A stretch of DNA of 64,000 nt from Nageia nagi (lineage: Eukaryota; Pinophyta), in assembly GCA_050084985.1 (NCBI GenBank), contig JBITNC010000001.1:135966001-136030000 (forward strand), given 5' to 3'. Position numbers and translations under genes: made by a program. Each line of letters opens with the position of its first letter. The first letter of the stretch is position 1. Shown here piece by piece: positions 1-8,700 of the stretch. Under the pieces are notes generated by a model. It ran no database searches. It was not told the origin of the DNA and was given only the letters and a program-made list of their open reading frames with translations.

Positions 1-2091
1 CCTCAAATCCCCTCTTCACAAGCTAGGATAACTGACCCCACCTATCAAAAAACACTTCATAGGGCTAGGTCTTATATGGAATATTTTGATAGAATGACCT
101 TGTATTCAGTAAGAACCTCACAAACAAATCCTCAATGTAAGATCTCAAACAAATTCTTCTATGATCCTTACTCCTATGAGAAAACCTCATCACACGAAAA
201 ACATAAAAAAGCTTTAGCTAAACAATTCAAGGTAGGAGAGATACCCTCTTTTGCGGAGTTGGAGGCAAAGAGAAAACACATAGAGAGAGATTATGAAGAA
301 ACTATAAACTTTAGTAAAAGGTATGAAGACGTTCAATGTAAGTTAGAAGAGGAAGCCAAAATTAAAGAAAAGAATATAGAACTCAAAGAAAAAGAAAAGC
401 AAGAGCTTAATAAACAACGACAAATTTTTGATAAGGTAAAACAAGAAGTTCGAGATAGTTGGTTACTTCATGAGAAGTCTCAACAAAATAAAGTACAACC
501 ATCTACAACCCTTATAAATCCAATGCAAGGGCATCATTTACCTTCTAATCTTCCACCATTATCATCTTCATCATTGTTATCAAGATTTCTTTCTGATGAT
601 GAATCTTATTATTCAGACCTGAAGTTAGAAAGAAACACCAATCATAGAAGATATCGAAAACATCCTCAGGATAGTTGGACATATAAAGAATTAGAAAATT
701 TCATGAAATATTTCATGAATAAAGAAATGAACATATCAAGGTTCAAGAAGTTGACATATGACAATATTTGCAATGAACCCATCCATCCAAGTGTCCCTAA
801 GAAGAAATTACCTTACAACTTTGAAATACCTAAGATAATTCCTTTTACAGGAAATAAGGATCCTAAGGAACATTTAAGGTGGTTGAAGTTTTCAAATTAC
901 CTAATTTCTAACAATGAGGTCTTGATGATACGTTTATTCCCCATGACGCTTGCAGCCCAAGCCTTGGAATGGTATAATAATTTGCCACGACATAGTATTT
1001 ATTCATTTCCTCAATTGGCAAACTTATTCTTACAACATTTTAGGATTTATATCAAAGAGGAATCTTCTATTATGGATCTTGTAGAGCTAAAACAATCTCA
1101 GAATGAATCAATTGTTGACTTTGTTTCACGATGGAGGGATATACTCTATGACATGCCCTATACTTTACCTCAGGAGGAGTTAGTTAAATTATTCAGTCAA
1201 AATTGTTTAAGGCCTATAGCTAGTATATTACAAATCCAACAATATAATACTCTCGAAGAAGTTATTGCTCAAGCAGTTATAATTGAGAAGGTCAAGATTA
1301 AATACGATGAAATAAAAATTATGAGGAAAGAAAAATATAACAAAAATGAGTATTGTAATTATCACCATCAAAAAGGTCATAGTACGAAAAATTGTCTAGC
1401 ATTGAGAAATAGAACTCAAAATTCAATCAAAGATAATAACTTGGAAGTTGAAGACCATACTTCTATTTCAGATCAAAATTTAAAAAATTATCAAGACTCA
1501 CTTCCTTCATATCAAGTAAATACAGTATCTATTGTACCTAATTACAGTCAAGTGACACCCACCTGGAATCCAAGTAATCAACCTATTATAAGAATAGTTG
1601 GAGTTGATACTGGAACTCAAAACATACAAGAAAAACAAATTGATATATCATATAATCAAAAATCCAAAATGCAAGTTCCTCCATTGATACATCAGCCTAT
1701 AATTTCCTTTTATGACCATGAGAGACAACCAAACAAGGGACTTCAAGGGTTAGATCCACCTCTCCATGTCATCGGTAAAGTAAATGGTAAAATTGTTAAG
1801 AGGATATTAATAGATGAAGGGTCAGATGTCAATATCATATCTACATTGGCATGTCGCAAATTGAATCTTCCTTTCTCTTATATTTCTTTACCATCATTAC
1901 AAATAAAAGCATTTAATAATGCCTTATGTTCAACAATAGGGTCGATAGTGTTACCCATCACCATTAGATGTAAGACGATACAAACATCATTATATATCAT
2001 TGAAGGGAATACTGAACAATATAATATTCTTTTAGGTAGACCATGGATTCAAGAAATGGAATGTGTCCATCTACATTTCATGGTTGTCTAA
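1..2091 (+). CDS. Gag-protease polyprotein of element A (5' partial, frameshifted in protease)
   Basis: The frame is open from base 1, so the true start lies upstream; the first internal Met is at 76. Order seen: a Lys/Glu-rich predicted coiled coil (about 250-480), a Ty3-type gag capsid region (about 830-1310, with LRWLKFSNYL and ALEWYNNLP), a variant zinc knuckle C-x2-H...GHSTKNC at 1354-1395, then a retropepsin with LIDEGSD at 1807-1830 and the flap-side motif GRPW at 2035-2046. Gag would form the particle and the protease would cleave the polyprotein. After GRPW the frame leaves the family pattern and stops at 2091, while the expected continuation lies in another frame. One lost base near 2063 is the simplest explanation. 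The active-site Asp is present. A very similar gag is encoded by element B on the other strand. Confidence 0.85.
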   Translation, partial: PQIPSSQARITDPTYQKTLHRARSYMEYFDRMTLYSVRTSQTNPQCKISNKFFYDPYSYEKTSSHEKHKKALAKQFKVGEIPSFAELEAKRKHIERDYEETINFSKRYEDVQCKLEEEAKIKEKNIELKEKEKQELNKQRQIFDKVKQEVRDSWLLHEKSQQNKVQPSTTLINPMQGHHLPSNLPPLSSSSLLSRFLSDDESYYSDLKLERNTNHRRYRKHPQDSWTYKELENFMKYFMNKEMNISRFKKLTYDNICNEPIHPSVPKKKLPYNFEIPKIIPFTGNKDPKEHLRWLKFSNYLISNNEVLMIRLFPMTLAAQALEWYNNLPRHSIYSFPQLANLFLQHFRIYIKEESSIMDLVELKQSQNESIVDFVSRWRDILYDMPYTLPQEELVKLFSQNCLRPIASILQIQQYNTLEEVIAQAVIIEKVKIKYDEIKIMRKEKYNKNEYCNYHHQKGHSTKNCLALRNRTQNSIKDNNLEVEDHTSISDQNLKNYQDSLPSYQVNTVSIVPNYSQVTPTWNPSNQPIIRIVGVDTGTQNIQEKQIDISYNQKSKMQVPPLIHQPIISFYDHERQPNKGLQGLDPPLHVIGKVNGKIVKRILIDEGSDVNIISTLACRKLNLPFSYISLPSLQIKAFNNALCSTIGSIVLPITIRCKTIQTSLYIIEGNTEQYNILLGRPWIQEMECVHLHFMVV

Positions 2092-2700
2092 AATACATTC
2101 ATGAGGGAGTACTCTATTGTGTACGAAGAGATGAAAATCCATACTCACATTATAATATTACAAAATCATCGAAAACAAAACCTCCTATGCAAAAGTTAAA
2201 AGGCAAATCATCATCCATCTCTACTAGGCAAAGACATAATCATAAAGGTATGAGATGGAAATTAAAATTCAAAGATGATTACATCGATGGAATGCAATCT
2301 TTGTAACAACCTAAGAGGGTGGTAGATCATATAATGAAAGAAAACCTAAAACCTAAGTCAATAAAATATGATAAATATGGACATCATGTTTATCATCATC
2401 AATTGGGGTATGATACTAAACATTGCCACCAATTAAATCATGCCCTTCATGATTTGATGGATGATAGATGATTTGAAGTAGATATACCTTTATTGATAGA
2501 TAACAATTTACATCATCTACAAAATACATACATACATTCCACACAATTAAACAATGATGAATTATGTTATTTGCATAAGGATATTCAATCTCCTTCACAT
2601 CGTTCACATTGGGGCAGTCGTCCCCCATCTTACTTTTGATCTCCTCATGTTTTACATAGATCACATTGGGGCAATTGCCCTCCGTCAAAAAAAAAAAAAA
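2043..2700 (+). pseudogene. Continuation of the element A protease frame, with a second zinc-knuckle-like segment
   Basis: After the presumed frameshift near 2063, this frame reads CPSTFHGCLKYIHEG, the usual sequence after GRPW in plant gypsy proteases. It runs to a TAA at 2304 and then stays recognisable through scattered stops (2304, about 2469, about 2637) that could each come from CAA or CGA. At about 2377-2460 it encodes HHVYHHQLGYDTKHC followed by HQLNHALHDLM, which resembles the zinc-knuckle segment of plant gypsy gag proteins. It ends in a Lys run at 2690-2703. The similarity to a gag knuckle downstream of the protease is my reading of the motif and is not proven. Confidence 0.6.
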
Positions 2701-4540
2701 AATCATTAAAACATGATTTAGAAATCACACAAACATCAAAATATGATTAAAACTAAAATGATCATATCTGATAGGTTATAATATGTTTATTGCATTTCCA
2801 TGTCTTCCTTTTTTTCCACCTCATATTCATCCCCCATTATGTTGGAATATTTGAGTATCAGATTATATTCTAACAATTCATCAAGGCATATATATTATAC
2901 ATTATCCATGATCACTTCCATACCATTATACAAATATGTTTAATACTTATTGTAAAAGAAATAGTTTATGAAATTAATATTCTTATTGACTTTACCAACC
3001 TTCATCATGAAATTTTTGAAATTTTGGATGATAAACAAACATGATTATGATACACTTAAGGTTATTACAGACTCATACACATCTTCACATTTAAATAATC
3101 TTAAAACAGTCAATAATGAGGTGTTACATGAACATGATTTCAAGCGAAAGTATTACATGTTCATCCTATTATTTGCTTCATCTCGAACCCAAGAATCATT
3201 TGATAGTTAACAAAAAAAAAAAAGGTGAAAAAAGATGACAAAAATAAAAATAAAAATTATTACATTATATCAATGATTCTTGGGTGATTACAATATCCTC
3301 TACCGGGGCTATGGACGCCTGACTAGCAGTAGAGCAAGGTTGTAGCGGGATCGAGGGGTTAATCCTCATCGGGGCTATGGATGCCTATCTGGTAATGAGG
3401 CATACCTTACAAGTGGCGACATGTACATATTGGTTAGCGACCTTCTTTCCTATGGACCTCTGTACATTTCATATGGATGAACTAGCTTATATATTTTATG
3501 CTCTTGTGACATTTAGTTTGAGATTGTCTAGAGATGGAAATAAATATCATTGCACACACATGAGTCTATGATAATTTTGAGAACATCATGACTTTGTTTT
3601 TTATCATCTAAAGAAGGAAAAATCTAATGGTGATTGGTTAATATGGTCAACTTGAATATTATGATCATTACATTTTTTCATCATCCCATGCCTCCATCCC
3701 ATACTATTTATTGTTACATAGTAATTAATATTACACTTATGTTTATCAATGCCTTGATGAGTTGATTAGTTTATCTCTCTAAATACTCAATACATCCTAT
3801 GTCTATTCATTTGTTATACTATTTTCATATTAACATCCACCACCACCCCATACACATTATACTATACCAACTTTCATATTTTATTATCCAACATCCATAT
3901 ATTTCCTAATCCATCTTTATCGATTATTAAATTGGAGGTGCTTCCATATTATTTGAGAAAAAGAGCGAGTAATTGCTCTCCCCATTAATATGGGAGTCAA
4001 CATTGTTGTTTTTAAAACCTTTTGCTTCTATTCTTATCTACAAGTTTAAGCAAGAAATTGTCCTTAGTAGATTGATAAAAGTCAACCCTAGAACATTGTT
4101 AAATTTTATAGCTTCCATTATTCTTTGAGATCGAGAATAAGAAATTATTCTCCCCATTGAATTGGAAGTCAATGTTATTTTCCTATCATATCCCATACAT
4201 TTCAACCCCTTAGAACATCGTTAAAAAGCTTCCATCATTCCTTGGGATCGAGAGTAAAAACTTGCTCTTCCCTTTGAATTGGAAGTTGATGTTCTTCTCC
4301 CCTTTCCATTCATTATCATCTACCCATAAATTGAATGTGTCCTACATCTTGTTCCATATCCTTTTGTACATGTTATCATAAAATAAAAAGTATTATTAGC
4401 CAAGTTTGATAAATGATACAATCTAATACTGTAATTTTTCAAATCATTATCCTTAAATTTGAAGATATTTAATAATATCAAAATCAACATTTAAAAAATA
4501 AAAATACAATAATAATCCCATACGTCTTTAATGGGATAAT
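2701..4540 (+). other. Noncoding internal region of element A, left part
   Basis: AT-rich sequence with no recognisable polymerase domains on either strand. It holds A-runs near 2688-2702 and 3211-3222, small ORFs without family resemblance (for example 2968-3210 and 3377-3571), the twin hairpins listed separately, and several similar GC-poor blocks around 3950-4300 that repeat a phrase like 'ctccccattgaattgggaagtcaa'-type text in degenerate form. No gene is called here. Confidence 0.5.
3298..3400 (+). other. Twin hairpins with a shared loop and compensatory stems
   Basis: Hairpin 1 pairs CTCTAC (3298-3303) with GTAGAG (3329-3334). Hairpin 2 pairs CCTCAT (3364-3369) with ATGAGG (3395-3400). 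Both loops are exactly 25 nt and begin CGGGGCTATGGAYGCCT, with a possible inner GGGC/GCCT stem. The outer stems differ at four of six pairs, yet each still pairs. A GAGG at 3353-3356 could also pair with the CCTC of hairpin 2, giving an alternative fold. The region is more GC-rich than its surroundings. Its role is unknown; RNA packaging, dimerisation or translation control in the retroelement transcript are possibilities only. Confidence 0.6.
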
Positions 4541-6050
4541 TGTTATCATCATATTCCTCATCATGAATCTTTGATGATATCAAATTATAAACAATTCCAT
4601 CTCGAAATCTTTGATAATGATTTTTGCAAGAAATGATAATGAAACCCATTCTGCTGGGGCAAATAGCAGAATTATCAAACATTAAAATGTTATCTACTTT
4701 GAAAAGACTCCATGTCGCATACATGCTAATGGCAAAGAGCCTATGGAATAAAGTGTTCCATGAAATAGCATATGTAGGCAAGCATGAATACCTAGTAAGG
4801 TGTAGAACCTGTTTTCAAAATAATTTGATTGTGAAAATTCAAAAAGTTTATGTTTGATCATAATTTGGGGCAACTATGATTGTCCACGACCCAAAGCAAA
4901 TCATTTGCCTCTACCATCAACCAACAAAATCAAGATTTAAAATATTCGTACATAAGTTGATAAACTCAAGTGTACGGGTCTTGACTTAACCACTTACCAA
5001 CCTCAAGTATATTATCACCTACTTATGAGTCTAGTGGTATTTGTATAATTCTACAATGATAACATATTAGTTTGTTTGTATCTTCTTAAAATACATGACT
5101 ATGTTTGCTCACCACATCATACCATTAAAAAAAAAAAAAAGATAACCAAATAAACATGCAAACTCGATCATAAATAATTTCATCATGAATCCTTGATAGG
5201 ACAAACACCATTTATTGTTTATGATCTTATAATGAATCACGAACTTCCTAGTTCAAATCATATGTCATGTTATGCATGTTTAGTCATCACTTATTGTTAT
5301 ACGTATTCAAGAAACCCTAGTCATCAAAAAGCATGATTCTAATGATTTTTGCAAAACCTACCTTTCTAGAGTAAAATATAATAATCAAAATTCAAATCAG
5401 TGCACATAAAGGGGACTTCATGTCATATACATGACTCGGCTCCATACATTCCCTTGGGATAAACACAAGACACCCATGTAATGATATATGGGAACAAGCC
5501 TTTAGTACCTATTTGGTGTACAACTAATGTGTGTTCAAAATACTTCAATTACAAAGCTCAAGAAATCATACTTGGATAATTGGGGTAAATACAATTTACC
5601 ATGACCTAAAATCAAACCTTATATTCACCTATAAACGATTGAAACAATAAGGTTAGAATCACTCGTACATTCATCTTACTTGTTCACTAGCTAATATGCA
5701 TTAGTTTTTTGAACAGTCTATCATCATCGTCATTGACATCATTAGTCAGTTCAAAAAGGGCCATAATGCTAAGATCAACACCACAATCAAAGTAAGCCTG
5801 CGATCACATAGTAAGACCATGATTACGTCTCTCTTAAAATGTTCGCAAATTAAGTGCAAAACATTGTTAATTGCAAAATCAAAAGTTATATGTCTACTCA
5901 CGGTTAAGGTAATTAAAATTACTTATAACCTAAAATAAGATATTTATACTCAATATGATTCTAAAAGACTTATGCAAAAGATCATCATGAAACCCATTCT
6001 GCTGGGTCAAAAGTAGAGAAAAATGAAAGATGACTTGTATATACAAAATG

Positions 6051-6340
6051 AGCTTACCATCACATACTCGCTTCGGTATGCAGAGACAAACTAGAGTCTT
6101 GTCATGCAACTACCATAAAAAGCACACAGTATGGAGATAAACACAAGTGAAGTTTTGATATACAACATCACTATCTCAAAATTGTATACATCAAATAAGC
6201 TTACCATCACATACTCGCTTTGGTATGCAGAGACAAACTAGAGTCTTGTCATGCAACTACCATAAACAGCACATAGTATGGAGATTGACACAAGTGTAGT
6301 TTTGATGTATTACAATATCATTTTCAAAACGTATCAATTG
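6051..6340 (+). repeat. 147-bp direct tandem duplication
   Basis: Two copies start at agcttaccat (6051 and 6198), giving a period of 147 bp. They are nearly identical across the first 90 bp (shared 'cagagacaaactagagtc') and diverge towards the end. It lies inside the larger degenerate repeat and is clearly a more recent duplication. Confidence 0.85.
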
Positions 6341-6405
6341 CAAAAGTCAAAAAATCATATTCAGTCATGGCAAGGACTATCCTCATGACAACACCAGATG
6401 ATGAA

Positions 6406-6426
6406 ATATATATATATATATATATA
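6406..6426. repeat. (AT)n microsatellite
   Basis: An alternating AT run of about 20 bases inside element A. Confidence 0.9.
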
Positions 6427-6918
6427 AATAATAAGTTTTGATTCAGAGAAGTTATAATTATATCCTACTAAAAGATCTTAAGCTTTATACGAAAGAAAAT
6501 TTTGATGATATTTCTTAAAAATATCGTTAACATTTACAAATATCAAAGGAGATAAAATGTGATGTATCATTGTTACAGGAGATCATCTTGAAACCCTATT
6601 GTCGGGACAAAGGACAACACCATCAAAACTCATATACTAAAGAAAACTTATATGGTACATGTGCACTTAGACATGTAAAATGACATAATATAAATGTCAT
6701 GCAACTGTCATACAAGCTCAACACATCGTCATACCGAAAACAGTCACTTCTGAAGTATATTCAAATTTGTTTTCAAAACTACATCAAATGTTAAAAGAAA
6801 ACATATTTTATCATAATTTGATAAATCAAAATTTTGATTCTGAGTCAAAACTTATATCATAAAAAAGCAACAACAAATAATCAAGCAACAAAGCTTCTCA
6901 TTTTATATTTTTGAAATC

Positions 6919-6940
6919 ATCAACCCCATTTTCGGTTGAT
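6919..6940 (+). other. Hairpin just upstream of the element A polypurine tract
   Basis: ATCAACC (6919-6925) pairs perfectly with GGTTGAT (6934-6940) around an 8-nt loop, CCATTTTC. It sits 5 bases upstream of the polypurine tract and resembles the CCCA-type hairpins of the repeat region. It may mark the last unit of that repeat. Confidence 0.55.
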
Positions 6941-6945
6941 AATTC

Positions 6946-6959
6946 AAAAAGGGGCAAAA
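6946..6959 (+). promoter_or_regulatory. Polypurine tract of element A
   Basis: AAAAAGGGGCAAAA directly precedes the LTR start TGTAGACACC. This is the expected plus-strand primer site and fixes the + orientation of the element. Confidence 0.85.
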
Positions 6960-7808
6960 TGTAGACACCTAAAAATGTCCCTTTTTAACTAGTAAACATT
7001 GAAATAATCATAACTCTTTATGATAATATAAAATAGGTTTAAAAAACCACATTATTGAATAGCTCTCATCGAATACATGTAACATGAGTGGTCACATGAC
7101 CCCTTTTTGGTAAAAATTGGCTATTTGGCGGCCATTTTAATATTGTTATAAAAATGGAAAACCAGTCGCCAGCGACCCAAAACAAACACCGGCATTTTAG
7201 GATGATCGCCGGCGTCCGCCTAGTAATCGTCGATGACTCTGTAATAGCAAAAAAAAACCAAAAATAATAAAAGAAACTTGTAACATCTCATTCTTCCAAG
7301 ATGCGATGGATAGAGAGGGTCAGTTATGACCTACGGTGGCTTTTCACTTCCCCTTACCAGCCTTGGAACATCTCACCCAAAATCTATAAATACAAGCCAA
7401 TACAAAGCAATAGAGAACCGATCTTGGCCCAATTTTTGAAGTAGGGTAATGCTACCAAAATCTTGTGAGCTCATACCTTTTATTGTTTTATGCTAGCTTC
7501 AATTTAATATATGTCATACATAGATGCTTTGATGTTATTGTCTTTTGCATGTGTGTAGGATTTACAGGTTGTCCATATCAAGGAGAGAAGCAAGCAAATC
7601 AAAAACAATGAAGATCTAATACTCTCATTTTGGCAAATGGCATTTGTAAAAGTCCCTTCCAAGGGCAAATTGTATTTTGAGTTGAAATCAATATCAATTT
7701 ACAATTACAACTTTTCTACCTATTTTACATAATTTGAAGTTCAGTGAAAATCTAAGAATAATTGTATTTTATGTTATTCTACATTCCAGCTCTATTTTCA
7801 CTGTAACA
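6960..7808 (+). repeat. 3' LTR of element A
   Basis: It starts TGTAGACACC straight after the polypurine tract. The likely end is ...CTGTAACA at 7808, giving about 849 bp with TG...CA ends. The end is inferred because no second LTR is in view. It contains a clear TATA box at 7385-7392. The next bases (from 7816) belong to a different reading, a PPR fragment, which supports a boundary close to 7808. Confidence 0.75.
7385..7392 (+). promoter_or_regulatory. TATA box in the element A LTR
   Basis: TATAAATA in the context CTATAAATACAAGCC, about 425 bp into the LTR. A transcription start would be expected near 7415. Only the sequence match supports this. Confidence 0.6.
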
Positions 7809-7815
7809 AATAGCA

Positions 7816-8036
7816 ATAGTCCAACCAAATGATTTCACCTTTCCTACCATCCTCAAAGCATGCACTAAAATGAGATATTTGTAAAGGGTTTATACATACA
7901 TCAAAGACTCTTTAAAATAATTTTTTTATTGAATGTTATGGTTGTGAGTGACCTGTTAGACATATATGCAAAATATGGAAGTGTAGAGAAGATAGACAAA
8001 TTATTTGACAAGCTGCAAATCCTCAACCTATTATGT
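7816..8036 (+). pseudogene. Pentatricopeptide repeat (PPR) gene fragment
   Basis: One frame reads VQPNDFTFPTILKACTKM, the typical PPR segment with the FTFPxxLKAC phrase. After two in-frame stops and a frameshift near 7925 another frame reads LLDIYAKYGSVEKIDKLFDKL, matching the LVDMYAKCGSIEKARxLFDKM phrase of plant PLS-class PPR proteins. The two phrases are in the order and spacing expected within such a protein. PPR proteins bind organelle RNA. Here only about 70 residues remain and the copy is dead. It starts within 10 bases of the element A LTR end, so A either inserted into or next to a PPR (pseudo)gene. No further PPR motifs are seen downstream. Confidence 0.75.
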
Positions 8037-8700
8037 TTATGCATTGTTTGATGCATACATGATGTTATAAAGAGTCATGCATAGCATCTTGACTCTCATA
8101 ACTTGATATATGATGCTTTTAATGATGCATTACTTAATGCTTTTAATGATGCCTTGTTTGATAGTACCCTTAGTGTCAATTTGATGTATCAAGATTTCTA
8201 TAATTTTTTTTAAAAAATAAGACTATGGATTGATGCATTATATGATGCAAATTGGTAAAATGTAGTAGTGTATCAGGATGTAAAAGGATCAAAGGAAGGA
8301 CAAGGAAGAGTCAAAATATCAATTCAATACCTTCTTGGATTACTCCCTAATTCCATTATCAATGCACTTACAGTTCCAATAGATTGGAGCTTCCATGTTA
8401 AAAAGTAAGTTCATCTAAAAAGGAAAAGCAAGACTTCTACTAGAATGAAGATGATATGATCAACTAGATTGATGAAAGGTATGGTAGGAATACCACTAGG
8501 CTCCTCAAGAGTTATGATATTGCATTATTTGAGAAATCTCAAACAAGATAGGTCTTGTAATATTTGGATGTAATTCTTGGGCATGTGACCCAAATTGAAG
8601 TTGATGAAGCCATGGTTAATATCGATCATAAATATGATTAGAAAGAATCTATTTAATATCAATAAGAGAAATTTTAGACATTCCTCCTATTTGTGGTGGT
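8037..8700. other. No gene seen; short TGATGC-rich tract
   Basis: The part from 8050 to 8250 repeats the phrase (a)tgatgcat / tgatgctt several times at irregular spacing. The rest is plain AT-rich sequence without motifs that I can recognise. Confidence 0.5.

Larger units (their letters stand above)
4540..6850 (+). repeat. Degenerate tandem repeat of element A with a hairpin in each unit
   Basis: Related segments recur through this stretch. One marker is a CCCA-loop-TGGG hairpin (4645-4658, 5993-6006; shorter CCC/GGG at 6594-6606; TCCT/AGGA at 5190-5201) preceded by catcatgaa-like text. The second marker is a hairpin following 'tcatatttgatcataatt'-like text: 4868-4885, 5584-5600, 5902-5930, 6364-6389 and 6807-6825. 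Its stem sequence differs in every unit, but pairing is kept. Downstream of it the first three copies share ACGACCCAAA, ATGACCTAAA or ATAACCTAAA. Spacing is a few hundred bases and irregular. The stretch has no coding potential that I can see. Confidence 0.65.
1..7808 (+). mobile_element. Element A: gag-protease-only Ty3/gypsy (TAT-type) LTR retrotransposon, 5' end outside window
   Basis: The + strand shows, in order, a gag-protease frame open to the left edge, a long noncoding internal region, a polypurine tract at 6946-6959 and an LTR from 6960. Reverse transcriptase, RNase H and integrase motifs are not seen between 2.7 and 6.95 kb, where element B has several kilobases of polymerase. The gag is closely related to that of element B, and both LTRs begin with TGTAGACA followed by a similar AAAAATG run. 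This supports a TAT/Ogre-like lineage. I infer a non-autonomous element, comparable to the TR-GAG class, that would need polymerase from a B-like relative. The 5' LTR and PBS lie outside the window, so element length and target duplication cannot be read. Confidence 0.8.

Noticed and set aside
3290-3420. Possible tRNA-like fold of the twin hairpin region
   Set aside because: No acceptor/anticodon arrangement and no T-loop consensus could be fitted.
3377-3571. Small ORF overlapping the second hairpin
   Set aside because: No family resemblance, and the noncoding hairpin pattern explains the local conservation better.
4491-4857. Overlapping ORFs on both strands in the element A repeat region
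   Set aside because: They lie in degenerate tandem repeats; the other units do not keep the frame open.
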